Source: Bacteroidales bacterium UBA5762 (GTDB lineage Bacteria > Bacteroidota > Bacteroidia > Bacteroidales > TTA-H9). Taken from it: a stretch of 14,972 bases of DNA. The stretch is taken from positions 29,243-44,214 of the forward strand of contig DIEY01000011.1 in the NCBI GenBank assembly GCA_002418865.1, in the 5' to 3' direction. This document shows positions 1 through 7,904 of the stretch, piece after piece; positions within the stretch are counted from its first letter, which is position 1; every line of letters starts with the position of its first letter. The notes beneath the pieces are model-generated. The model did not search any database. It was not told where the DNA came from and was given only the letters and a program-made list of their open reading frames with translations. The position numbers and the translations under genes were made by a program.

Positions 1-100
1 ATAAACATAAAGACAATAAATATCGATTAACAAAAAATTCTAAAAATGTTGTAAACAAAGCATTTAAATAAAATACGAATAATATCAATAAGAGATATAT

Positions 101-147
101 TCTGACTGTTAATCAGAGGGTCGCTGGTTCAAGTCCAGCAGGGGGAG
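101..147 (+). tRNA. 3' fragment of tRNA-Asn(GTT), 5' half missing
   Basis: The anticodon stem is 101-105 (tctga) paired with 113-117 (tcaga), around the seven-base loop 106-112 with anticodon GTT at 108-110. A five-base variable loop (118-122) follows. The T arm is gctgg (123-127) paired with ccagc (135-139) around ttcaagt. The acceptor 3' strand is 140-146 with discriminator G147, and CCA is not encoded. Upstream there is no D arm and no acceptor 5' strand that could pair with agggggA; bases 60-100 are plain AT-rich sequence. The gene is therefore broken exactly at the anticodon stem. Such 3' fragments are typically left when a tyrosine-recombinase element integrates into a tRNA gene, so this is most likely an attachment-site remnant and not a working tRNA. 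Confidence 0.85.
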
Positions 148-154
148 CATACTC

Positions 155-180
155 AACAGGCCTCATTGCCTGTTTTTTTA
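155..180 (+). terminator. Intrinsic terminator behind the tRNA-Asn fragment
   Basis: A perfect 7-bp stem, AACAGGC (155-161) with GCCTGTT (168-174), encloses a six-base loop and runs directly into a T tract (173-179). This is a textbook rho-independent terminator. It starts eight bases after the tRNA fragment, so it probably was the native terminator of the intact tRNA gene. That supports reading the DNA to the right as the original chromosome. Confidence 0.85.
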
Positions 181-468
181 TTTCGAGAAGGCATGAAACA
201 ATTGCATTTGTGGCCAAGGATGAGGACCGAATAACATAAATTTTTCCAGCCTTCTGAAAATGATCGGAACTTTAGGTTAAACAAAACGCCATTGATTTGC
301 TATAGAAATATGCTTATTCATTTCTATAATAATCGAACCATCTTTTCCCTATGTTGTTATTATGAAATTTCGTCTTTGTATCCTTCAATCTTCGTTTTGG
401 ATTGATCAATCGGATGCTAAAAAATAAAAAATCGTTTATTTTGTACATCCAAACTTTTTCGGGCTTCG
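181..468. other. Noncoding gap between tRNA fragment and first gene
   Basis: These 288 bases hold no convincing gene. A 21-codon open frame begins with ATG at 362 but has no recognisable content. I found no exact TAnnTTTG promoter with a matching upstream TTTG element. The promoter of the following small gene is expected here, but I cannot place it. Confidence 0.5.
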
Positions 469-978
469 ATGCGCAAATCTTGGCTTCTACTGATAATTGG
501 TGTTTTTCTGATATACAATGTTGTTAATTATCCCTTGTTTTTTCTTCGCCGTGCCGAAATTAAGCATGAGATGAAGGAGTTGATGCTTGCTACTAACCAG
601 TTCGATACCTTGTCGTTTTCTCTGCCAGCCTTTCGTTCTATTCACTGGATAAAGAAGGGAAAAGAATTTATTAGAGAGGGTAAAATGTATGATGTAGTTA
701 GTTTAACTTGGGCAAACGACAGTATTATCCAAATAGCCGTTGTAGAAGACATAGAAGAAACCAACCTTCATCAGTGGCTCCGAAACCATACCGAAAACGC
801 AAGCAGTAACTCTCTTACTTTGAAACTGAAATTACTTTTAAATGCTAATTTTATCCTTCAAAACCGAATTTTCCCAATTTTTATTCCAGAAGAGGAAATT
901 ACTTTTTTCCTTCTGAGCATCACACTCTCGGAGACTTTTGAAGAAGTACTCTCTCCACCTCCTCGATATTTTATTTGA
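469..978 (+). CDS. Small membrane-anchored hypothetical protein upstream of TonB receptor
   Basis: I do not recognise this 169-residue protein. It begins with a short basic start (MRKS) and then one hydrophobic segment, roughly residues 5-26, which could be an uncleaved membrane anchor. No lipobox cysteine is present. The remainder is mostly soluble with mixed charge, and the protein ends in a proline-rich tail (LSPPPRYFI). It lies 114 bp upstream of the TonB-dependent receptor on the same strand. Small single-pass proteins ending in proline clusters occur before TonB receptors in Bacteroidota, so an accessory role in the same uptake system is plausible; that is inference from position. The start is the ATG that places the hydrophobic segment at the N terminus. 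Confidence 0.6.
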   Translation: MRKSWLLLIIGVFLIYNVVNYPLFFLRRAEIKHEMKELMLATNQFDTLSFSLPAFRSIHWIKKGKEFIREGKMYDVVSLTWANDSIIQIAVVEDIEETNLHQWLRNHTENASSNSLTLKLKLLLNANFILQNRIFPIFIPEEEITFFLLSITLSETFEEVLSPPPRYFI

Positions 979-1092
979 ATTTTATTCGCTGGTTTTTTTA
1001 TCACTCTCATTCTTCCACATTCCATAAATAATGAAATGAGGGGTGATATTGCAATGTATATATTATTTTTATTTAAATTTAACTTATTGGAT

Positions 1093-3504
1093 ATGAGAAA
1101 ATTATCTATAATTATCTTATTTTCTTTCAATATTAGCTGGCTTATGGGGCAGAAGCTTCAGGTGATCGACAGAAGCACTCTTCAGCCAGTTGTAGGAGCC
1201 TCGGTATTCGTGGTTCGCGATGGACAAAAGGCTGGTGTAGTTACCAATCAAAAAGGCATAGCCGATATTTCTGAAATCATCATATCTAATCTTCCTTTAC
1301 ATATAACTGCCATAGGTTATAAAGAACTGACAATAAGCATAGGAGAACTCAAGCAGACTGATTATAAGGTGATGCTGATTGAAAAGCCTTACAATTTGAA
1401 CGAGATTGTTGTTTCGGCCAGTCGTTTCGAAGAAAAAAGAGCCGATATTCCCCAACAAATCATGATTCTAAAAAAGAAGGAGATAGGATTTCTTTCTCAG
1501 CCCACTTCGGCCGAGTTATTGCAAAGTTCGGGTCAGGTATTGGTGCAAAAGAGCCAGTTAGGTGGTGGCAGCCCCATCATAAGAGGTTTCGAAGCCAACA
1601 AGGTTCTTTTGGTAGTGGATGGCATCCGTATGAATAATGCTATATATCGGGGAGGCCATCTGCAAAATATCATAACCATTGATAATTCCATGCTCGAAAA
1701 AGTGGAAGTGATTTATGGCCCAGGCTCGGTAGTTTATGGAAGTGATGCACTTGGCGGAGTCATCCATTACCATACCCTAAAACCCATCTTGTCGGAGAAT
1801 GGAAGAACCTCGACAAAGATTAATGCATTTACCCGATATTCAACTGCTTATAATGAAAAAACTGCTCATGTTGATTTCAATATCGGCACAAGAAGATTTG
1901 CTTCTTTGAGTTCGGTTAGCGTTTCTGATTTTGGCGATTTGCGACAGGGCGACTTAAGAAATCCATTTTATGGAGATTGGGGCAAACGTCTTTTCTATGT
2001 AGAACACATTGCTGGAAAAGATAGCGTAATAGCTAATGAAAATCCTAATATTCAGAAAGGTTCGGCCTATACCCAATACGATTTTATGCAAAAGTTTTTG
2101 TTTAAACCCTCGGAAAAGGTATCTCACACATTAAATCTGCAATATTCTACTTCATCCGACATCAATCGTTATGATCGTTTAACTGAGGTATCTGATGGCC
2201 AACCAAAATATGCCCAATGGTATTATGGTCCACAAAAACGTTTACTCGCCGCCTATCAACTCGAATTGGGGAAGGCAAGAATCTGGGATAAGGCCAAACT
2301 AATAGCCGGATACCAAAACATAGAAGAAAGCCGTCATAATCGCTCATTTGGGAAAAGCAAACTGAGCCATAGAACCGAAAAACTCGATGTCTTTACTTTA
2401 AACCTCGATTTTGATAAACAGATAGCAAAGCAGGAAATCCGTTACGGGCTCGAAGGAACTTATAACGATGTGAACTCGGAAGCCTTTGCTGAAAACATCA
2501 ATACAGGCGAAATCAGTCCATTGGATACCCGATATCCCGATGGAGGTTCCAATATGAGCACAATGGCAGCTTACATTACCCATACATGGGAAATCAGCCC
2601 AAAAATTATACTCTCCGATGGGTTGCGCTATAGCTATATTCATTTGAATGCCAAATTCAACGATACTACATTTTTCCCATTTCCTTTCAAAGAGATTACT
2701 CAAGAATCTGGTTCTCTCAATGGAAATCTTGGGCTTACCTACATGCCCGGAAAGGATTGGCGTTTTACAATATTAGGATCAACAGGCTTTCGTGCTCCTA
2801 ATGTTGATGATTTGGCCAAGGTTTTCGAATCAGTACCTGGTTCGGTTATAGTACCTAATCCCGATTTGAAACCTGAATATACATGGAATGCAGAAGTGGG
2901 TATTTCTAAACTTATTATGAATTGCGTTAATGTGGAGTTTACGGGTTATTACAGCTTGCTAAATGACCTCCTTACCATAGTGCCTTCTGAATTCAACGGG
3001 CAAGATAGCATCTTGTACGATGGCGTTTTGAGTAGAGTTACTACTAGTGTAAATGCCGATGAAGGCTATATTTATGGATTAAGTGGCAGCTTAACCGCTC
3101 AGGTTACCGATAATTTCATCATTAGCTCAACCTTGCACTATACCTATGGCCGCATAAAAACCGATACTGTCGATTATCCTCTCGACCATATTCCTCCTGT
3201 TTATGGCAAAACAAGTTTTCGCCTGAATATGAATAAGTTTAGAGGCGAATTCTATGTGATGTATAACGGCTGGAAACGTCTAAAAGATTATAATCTGAAG
3301 GGTGAGGACAACATCAATTATGCGACTGAAAAAGGCATGCCGGCTTGGTACACCCTCAATCTGCGCACTTCATGGCAAATCAACCCCAGATTCGAGATGC
3401 AACTGGCTCTCGAAAATATACTCGACCAGAATTATAGGGTATTTGCTTCGGGAATCAGTGCACCAGGCAGAAATTTCTCAATAACATTGAGAGGAAATTT
3501 CTAA
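1093..3504 (+). CDS. TonB-dependent outer-membrane receptor (possible heme/iron type)
   Basis: This is an outer-membrane beta-barrel transporter powered by TonB-ExbBD. I chose the ATG at 1093 (803 residues) over the in-frame ATG at 1036 because MRKLSIIILFSF... then forms a proper signal peptide ending near residue 20. Residues about 22-100 form a CarboxypepD_reg-like domain, common in Bacteroidota receptors. EIVVSA near residue 105 is a likely TonB-box-like segment. The plug spans about 110-225 and contains GGGSPIIRGF, VLLVVDGIRMN and VEVIYGPGSVVYGSDALGG. The barrel runs to the C terminus and ends in the aromatic residue of RGNF. FRAP (566-569) and NPDL (589-592) match motifs of heme receptors such as HmuR/HemR, but no histidine lies between them, so the ligand stays open. 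No SusD partner is adjacent. Confidence 0.93.
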   Translation: MRKLSIIILFSFNISWLMGQKLQVIDRSTLQPVVGASVFVVRDGQKAGVVTNQKGIADISEIIISNLPLHITAIGYKELTISIGELKQTDYKVMLIEKPYNLNEIVVSASRFEEKRADIPQQIMILKKKEIGFLSQPTSAELLQSSGQVLVQKSQLGGGSPIIRGFEANKVLLVVDGIRMNNAIYRGGHLQNIITIDNSMLEKVEVIYGPGSVVYGSDALGGVIHYHTLKPILSENGRTSTKINAFTRYSTAYNEKTAHVDFNIGTRRFASLSSVSVSDFGDLRQGDLRNPFYGDWGKRLFYVEHIAGKDSVIANENPNIQKGSAYTQYDFMQKFLFKPSEKVSHTLNLQYSTSSDINRYDRLTEVSDGQPKYAQWYYGPQKRLLAAYQLELGKARIWDKAKLIAGYQNIEESRHNRSFGKSKLSHRTEKLDVFTLNLDFDKQIAKQEIRYGLEGTYNDVNSEAFAENINTGEISPLDTRYPDGGSNMSTMAAYITHTWEISPKIILSDGLRYSYIHLNAKFNDTTFFPFPFKEITQESGSLNGNLGLTYMPGKDWRFTILGSTGFRAPNVDDLAKVFESVPGSVIVPNPDLKPEYTWNAEVGISKLIMNCVNVEFTGYYSLLNDLLTIVPSEFNGQDSILYDGVLSRVTTSVNADEGYIYGLSGSLTAQVTDNFIISSTLHYTYGRIKTDTVDYPLDHIPPVYGKTSFRLNMNKFRGEFYVMYNGWKRLKDYNLKGEDNINYATEKGMPAWYTLNLRTSWQINPRFEMQLALENILDQNYRVFASGISAPGRNFSITLRGNF

Positions 3505-3537
3505 AAGTACGCATCAAAATAGAGTAATTTTTTTCAT

Positions 3538-3597
3538 AGCTGACTTATTCCCTGAATTGAGATGATTCAAAACGGAATGAGACAGCTTTTTGTGTTT
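3538..3597 (+). terminator. Candidate terminator after the TonB receptor
   Basis: Bases 3538-3551 pair with 3574-3587 over 14 positions with two mismatches. Inside this, TGAAT (3553-3557) can pair with ATTCA (3565-3569). The stem is followed by a T-rich stretch (3587-3597, interrupted by GTG). It lies 34 bp after the receptor stop codon and before the convergent folB gene. Confidence 0.55.
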
Positions 3598-3610
3598 TTG
3601 ATTGTCTTGG

Positions 3611-3641
3611 GCTAAAAAGGAAGAGCCCTGCATTTGGCTCT
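3611..3641 (-). terminator. Candidate terminator of the gltX-folB unit
   Basis: On the minus strand AGAGCC (3641-3636) pairs with GGCTCT (3627-3622) around an eight-base loop. A run of five T follows three bases later (complement of 3614-3618). It lies about 120 bp past the folB stop codon. The stem is only 6 bp, so the call is tentative. Confidence 0.45.
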
Positions 3642-3762
3642 GTTGTTGACTAATTGAAACCGTCTCAGCAGATTGAGTTTGCAAAAACATAAGCCAGTGA
3701 CTCCTATCCTGCTAATGTAGAAATTGGTATAATGGACAAAAATTTTTATTAAAAAAGCATTT

Positions 3763-4119
3763 TTATCTCTTTTCTTCGAGGGTAATGCTCACGCTGCCAA
3801 TTTTTCCTCCGAGGGCAGGATTCAGTTTCGATAATTTTATTTTAACATAAAAAACACCAGGGAAATTAAAAAATATATTGTTAAGGATTCTTCTAGCAAG
3901 ATGCTCCAGAAGTTTCGAAGGAATTTGCATTTCATTTTTTACTACTTTGTAAACGCTCTGGTAATTTATTGTATCGTTCAGGTTGTCAGATAGTTCGGCT
4001 TTTGAGGTGTCGGTTTCGAGGTAGAGGTCTATCATGAAGCGAGTGCCTATTACTTGTTCTTCGGTAAAGCAACCATGATAAGCCCAAAATTCCATTTGTT
4101 CGAGGGCAATCCTGCTCAT
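3763..4119 (-). CDS. folB: Dihydroneopterin aldolase
   Basis: FolB converts 7,8-dihydroneopterin to 6-hydroxymethyl-7,8-dihydropterin and glycolaldehyde in cytosolic folate synthesis. The 118-residue length is normal for this family. Family signatures are visible: AYHGCFTEEQVIG near residues 13-25, containing the substrate-binding Glu region; DTINYQSVYKVV in the middle; KLLEHLARRI, the conserved LLEHLA block; and IKLSKLNPALGG near the C terminus, whose lysine corresponds to the catalytic Lys of characterised DHNA enzymes. The gene starts 3 bases after the gltX stop codon on the same strand, so the two are almost certainly cotranscribed. No frameshift or missing key residue is apparent. Confidence 0.93.
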   Translation of the reverse strand: MSRIALEQMEFWAYHGCFTEEQVIGTRFMIDLYLETDTSKAELSDNLNDTINYQSVYKVVKNEMQIPSKLLEHLARRILNNIFFNFPGVFYVKIKLSKLNPALGGKIGSVSITLEEKR

Positions 4120-4122
4120 AGC

Positions 4123-5634
4123 TCAACGATTTATTTTTTTCAGTGCATTCTCTATTCTTTTCAAGGTCTCTTCCTTGCCTATCAAGGCCATTATTTCGGT
4201 GAGATGAGGACCAATAGCGCCACCAGTAAGACAAAGCCTCAGAGGATTCATCAGTGCACCCATCCCAATAGCATTTTCCCGAAGAAAATTTTGTATCAAC
4301 TCATCGAGATGGACCTGATCGAATACATCGAGATGTAATAGAGTGATGGCAAATTTTTGCAAAATAGTGGCTGTTTCGGGCTTCCATCTTTTTTTGATGA
4401 CTTCTTCATCATAATTTTCTGGAGCTTTGAAAAAGAACCAGGCATTATCCCAGATTTCTTTTACAAAACTTACTCTTTCGCGCACTAAGTGCACACTTTC
4501 TTTCACATAATCCAAAGGGGCATCTATGCCATAACTTTTCAATATGGGAATAAATTCCTGGGTTAATTCATCATCAGAACGTTTTCTTAAATATTGCTGA
4601 TTGAACCATTTTGCCTTTTCTGGATCGAAGCGTGAACCCGATTTCCCTACTCTTTCCAGTGAAAATGCGTCTATGAGTTCATCCATAGTAAAGATTTCCT
4701 GTTCGGTTCCCGGATTCCAGCCAAGCAAAGCCAGCATGTTGATGAAGGCCTCCGGATAATATCCCGATTCACGATATCCCATGTATTTTTCTCCTGTCTT
4801 AGGGTCAGTCCATTCGAGTGGATAGACTGGGAATCCCAGTCGGTCTCCATCGCGCTTGCTGAGTTTTCCATTGCCATCGGGACGTAAAAGAAGAGGCAGG
4901 TGAGCAAATTGGGGTTTCTCCCAGCCAAAAAACTCGTACAAGAGCACATGCAAGGGTGCCGAAGGCAACCATTCTTCGCCTCGAATCACATGTGTAATTT
5001 CCATCAGATGGTCATCTACGATATTGGCCAGATGATAAGTGGGCATACCATCAGATTTGAATAACACCTTGTCGTCGAGTGTTGTACTTTCCACCTCCAC
5101 CTCTCCACGAATGAGGTCATTTACCGAGATGACACTATTTTCAGGAATTAAGGCTCTAATGACGTAAGGCTCACTCGAGGCTAATCTTCTTATTACTTCT
5201 TCTTTGGGCAGAGTAAGCGAATTACACATTTTCATGCGGTTCGAAACATCGTACTGAAAATTAGGGAATTTTTCATGAGCTGCTTGCAAATCGTCGTGAG
5301 TGTCGAAAGCATAATAGGCATGCCCCTTTTCGATGAGAATATCTATGTATTGTTTGTATAGTTGCCCACGATCGCTTTGACGGTAGGGAGCAAAAGGACC
5401 CCCCACATGAACTCCTTCATCGAATTGGATGCCACACCAAGAAAGGGATTCAATAATATATTCTTCGGCACCTGGCACAAAACGGTTGCGGTCGGTGTCT
5501 TCTATTCTAAGAATGAATTTTCCTCCGTGTTTTCGAGCAAAAAGAAAATTATATAATGCAGTACGCACGCCTCCAATATGAAGAGGCCCTGTAGGGCTGG
5601 GCGCAAAACGCACTCTTATGGCTTTCTGGCTCAT
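4123..5634 (-). CDS. gltX: Glutamyl-tRNA synthetase
   Basis: This cytosolic class I aminoacyl-tRNA synthetase charges tRNA-Glu using ATP. The 503-residue length is typical. The N terminus carries the Rossmann-fold ATP-binding signature PSPTGPLHIGG, in which HIGG (19-22) is the HIGH-type motif. LRIEDTDRNR follows and is a hallmark of GluRS/GlnRS. The KMSKS-type loop is KLSKRDG (257-263), the usual form in GluRS. GEEWLPSAPLH lies between them. The C-terminal helical anticodon-binding region runs to the end. It is the first gene of a two-gene unit with folB and is divergent from the secreted-protein operon starting at 5877. A possible promoter lies about 25 bp upstream of the start codon. Confidence 0.97.
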   Translation of the reverse strand: MSQKAIRVRFAPSPTGPLHIGGVRTALYNFLFARKHGGKFILRIEDTDRNRFVPGAEEYIIESLSWCGIQFDEGVHVGGPFAPYRQSDRGQLYKQYIDILIEKGHAYYAFDTHDDLQAAHEKFPNFQYDVSNRMKMCNSLTLPKEEVIRRLASSEPYVIRALIPENSVISVNDLIRGEVEVESTTLDDKVLFKSDGMPTYHLANIVDDHLMEITHVIRGEEWLPSAPLHVLLYEFFGWEKPQFAHLPLLLRPDGNGKLSKRDGDRLGFPVYPLEWTDPKTGEKYMGYRESGYYPEAFINMLALLGWNPGTEQEIFTMDELIDAFSLERVGKSGSRFDPEKAKWFNQQYLRKRSDDELTQEFIPILKSYGIDAPLDYVKESVHLVRERVSFVKEIWDNAWFFFKAPENYDEEVIKKRWKPETATILQKFAITLLHLDVFDQVHLDELIQNFLRENAIGMGALMNPLRLCLTGGAIGPHLTEIMALIGKEETLKRIENALKKINR

Positions 5635-5659
5635 GAATAATTATTCAATCTTTAGTCGG

Positions 5660-5686
5660 CAAAATTACGAAAAGGTTGGGGGCAAA
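5660..5686 (-). promoter_or_regulatory. Candidate Bacteroidota-type promoter for gltX
   Basis: On the minus strand TAATTTTG (5667-5660) matches the Bacteroidota -7 consensus TAnnTTTG exactly. A TTTG (5686-5683) lies upstream in the -33 position. The 15-base gap is shorter than the usual 19 or so, so the pairing is uncertain. The -7 element sits 25 bp before the gltX start codon, giving a short leader. Confidence 0.4.
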
Positions 5687-5738
5687 TATTGCTCTTTAAC
5701 ATTCTATATTTTCGACTTTACTATGGGAAAATTCTTCC

Positions 5739-5795
5739 AATATTTTAATATTATATTAAACACATTAATATTTTTAATATTATATTAAACACATA
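5739..5795. repeat. AT-rich tandem repeat with internal dyads upstream of secreted-protein operon
   Basis: Two adjacent copies of a 28-29 bp unit lie at 5739-5766 and 5767-5795 and differ by one T in a T run and the final base. They share 23 identical bases (5743-5765 and 5772-5794). Each contains the perfect dyad TTAATATTATATTAA (5745-5759 and 5774-5788). A degenerate third piece, TTTAAACACA, follows at 5796-5805. The block lies 80-140 bp upstream of the GTG start at 5877. It may be a paired binding site for a regulator or simply promoter-proximal AT-rich DNA. Confidence 0.75.
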
Positions 5796-5876
5796 TTTAA
5801 ACACAGGATATTGTTTTGAGAAGATTTTTAAATTTGTTATTGAAAAATATCTCGTGGGTATTAAGTTCATTTAAAA

Positions 5877-7892
5877 GTGGAAAAAAAGGTATTCATAGCA
5901 ATTATAGTATTTCTTGATATTTTTATATATGCTCATGGCCAAACACAACTTGAAGAAGATGAAGGTCTTGGACGATATGATTATTTATGCATCAGCGATT
6001 CTACTTGGGTGCATTGGAGCACTGACCATGCCACATGGGATTCGGCTCAGGTTTACATAGATGTTTATGGAACAGGAAGGGATTTTAATTCTATGTGGAT
6101 GCATGATTGGGATGGTCGTAAGCATTTAAGTACTATTGAACAACTTAGCTCTGAATATTTTCCTGCCGGAAGTTATATGCCTGGTTATCCTATAGATTTA
6201 CACCTTAAGTTAGATGGAACGACTTTAAATTCTTACTATGATGAAATGATGTTGATGAACGTAGTGAAACGAGATACCTCTGGAGTGATTTATAATTCGA
6301 GTCAGCAATTAGTTTTACAGTTTTATATCGATATTGGTTTGGTTTCGGGGAACAGATGGCTAAATACGGTTCATGTTAAGAATTTAGGAACCTTAGAAGA
6401 AGGAAACGGAGACAAAGATATTGGCTATGATCAGCTAAAATTATATTACGAAACAGGAACTTCTTTTCATTTTGACGGAATAGAGCAGAGTCAGAATTTA
6501 TGGGGAGACTGGGGTGGCGATTTAAAATATAACAATGAATGGAAGAATGAATCATTGAATATAGAAATTCCGGCAGGCGAGAGGCTTTATTGCTATGTCG
6601 TTATAGAAGGATTTTCTCCTACTTTGGTAATGGGCCGCACTGCACAGTTCGAGCTTGTTACCGATGGTTTGGCTTTCGATAATTATGGTTCTATGCATAA
6701 GTTTAAGGCCAGAGTGGATGCACGTACCAATGCTTTTGCCTTACCTGTGATGAGTTTATCTTATCAGGCTCCATGCGTGGTCATCAATTCTTATTACAAT
6801 GCGGCCGATCCGAGAGATGAATGGACCGAATTACTGGTAACACAAGACAATACCGACTTAAGAAATTTTACATTGAGAGATAATAACAAAGATCAAAGCA
6901 ACTGGCAAGAAGGTATCACTTTTAAAAATATCAATTTATGGAACCATTTACGAGCGGGCACTATTATCAAACTTTGGCATAGGGATATTGATTCTCAAGA
7001 TCCTTCTCCTAATCCTCATCCCCCGGATTTGAGCCCGGCTGATGGTTATTTGGAAGTGCATGCTAACGATCCTTATTGTTTCACAGGAGGAAACTTCGGT
7101 AACTATCCAAATTATGGGGGTCCATCTCTTTCTATCGGAGGAGAGGGGGATATTGAACAAATTAGAAATGCTGAGAGTGAACATGTACATGCCCTTGGTC
7201 ATAGAGGTACTGCAGGCGTTTTATTTCATTCTCTTCCTTATCCTAAACTCAATCATACCGAAAGCCCAATTAGCAATACCACTCTTATGGTTTGCCCTGG
7301 TGGTGAGCTTTATGAATATGGGGTATATGAACCTCAAAATGGCACTATTTATACAGCTAAACAATCCGGTGAAATTACACCGGGTTTGCCAAATACTTGC
7401 ACATCTTCATCTACCGCAAACACATTATACTGGAAAACGCTTCGTGAGCCTCTATGGAATAATCCCACGGGGAATGGGTCTTATCAAAACAATAATACTC
7501 AAATTCAACTTAATTGGAATTCGTGTGAGGATGCATATTCTGAGGATAGTACAACAGGGTATCTCATTCTTAGGAGTTCCACAGGAAGTTTTACGCATCC
7601 TGAAGACGGTTTTACTTATGAGGTTGAAGATAATATTGGGACTTCTAAGGTGGTAGGTATTATTACCTCATCAACTATTACCAACTTTATTGATCCAATA
7701 CCCGCACCTTGTGATGGGTTGATGTTTTACCGCATTTATGCTTTCCGTTTTTCGACTGACGACCTCAAGGGCAATAATTTTCATGAAGCCAGAGGAAGGG
7801 CTTATAACCAGAATTCATACACCGAAATAATAGTTGAAGGGCCTTCTTCTCCGAGTACATCTAATGATATGGCATTATTAACTAACAATTAA
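5877..7892 (+). CDS. Secreted protein with lamin-tail-like and FN3-like modules
   Basis: This is a predicted extracellular or periplasmic protein of unknown role, 671 residues. It appears to start with GTG: an in-frame TAA at 5862 and the absence of an upstream ATG leave GTG at 5877 as the start that yields the signal peptide (MEKKVFIAIIVFLDIF... ending near HGQ, residue 22). The next Met is far inside the mature protein. Residues 23-295 are a beta-rich region resembling Ig-like modules of other Bacteroidota surface proteins. Residues about 299-506 look like a lamin-tail domain (INSYY...DEWTELLV, DLRNFTLRDNN, closing TPGLPN). Residues about 541-655 look FN3-like (LNWNS, GYLILRSS, FYRIYAF). 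It ends without a recognisable T9SS sorting domain or lipobox. A PKD-type gene follows 12 bp later, so the two are probably one operon. Confidence 0.8.
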   Translation: MEKKVFIAIIVFLDIFIYAHGQTQLEEDEGLGRYDYLCISDSTWVHWSTDHATWDSAQVYIDVYGTGRDFNSMWMHDWDGRKHLSTIEQLSSEYFPAGSYMPGYPIDLHLKLDGTTLNSYYDEMMLMNVVKRDTSGVIYNSSQQLVLQFYIDIGLVSGNRWLNTVHVKNLGTLEEGNGDKDIGYDQLKLYYETGTSFHFDGIEQSQNLWGDWGGDLKYNNEWKNESLNIEIPAGERLYCYVVIEGFSPTLVMGRTAQFELVTDGLAFDNYGSMHKFKARVDARTNAFALPVMSLSYQAPCVVINSYYNAADPRDEWTELLVTQDNTDLRNFTLRDNNKDQSNWQEGITFKNINLWNHLRAGTIIKLWHRDIDSQDPSPNPHPPDLSPADGYLEVHANDPYCFTGGNFGNYPNYGGPSLSIGGEGDIEQIRNAESEHVHALGHRGTAGVLFHSLPYPKLNHTESPISNTTLMVCPGGELYEYGVYEPQNGTIYTAKQSGEITPGLPNTCTSSSTANTLYWKTLREPLWNNPTGNGSYQNNNTQIQLNWNSCEDAYSEDSTTGYLILRSSTGSFTHPEDGFTYEVEDNIGTSKVVGIITSSTITNFIDPIPAPCDGLMFYRIYAFRFSTDDLKGNNFHEARGRAYNQNSYTEIIVEGPSSPSTSNDMALLTNN

Positions 7893-7904
7893 ATATCACG
7901 CAAA

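Noticed and set aside
101..147. Group I intron-split or permuted tRNA as explanation for the missing 5' half
   Set aside because: Bacterial tRNA introns interrupt the anticodon loop, while here the break precedes the anticodon stem and no 5' half is found in the visible flank.
362..427. A 21-codon open frame in the gap before the first gene, as a possible leader peptide
   Set aside because: It has no regulatory codon run, no attenuator hairpin next to it, and is no longer than expected by chance.
436..443. TTATTTTG as promoter of the gene at 469
   Set aside because: It misses the A at the second position of TAnnTTTG, and the nearest upstream TTTG (396-399) is 36 bases away, too far for a -33 element.
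1036..1092. Upstream in-frame ATG as the receptor start
   Set aside because: It would put 19 extra residues before the signal peptide; the ATG at 1093 gives a normal signal sequence.
858..1130. 90-residue minus-strand open frame overlapping the end of the small gene and the start of the receptor
   Set aside because: It is antisense to two better-supported genes, has low-complexity Lys/Asn/Ile content and no recognisable domain.
7042..7656. 204-residue plus-strand open frame inside the 671-residue protein gene
   Set aside because: It is an out-of-frame shadow; the main frame shows lamin-tail and FN3-like content continuously across it.
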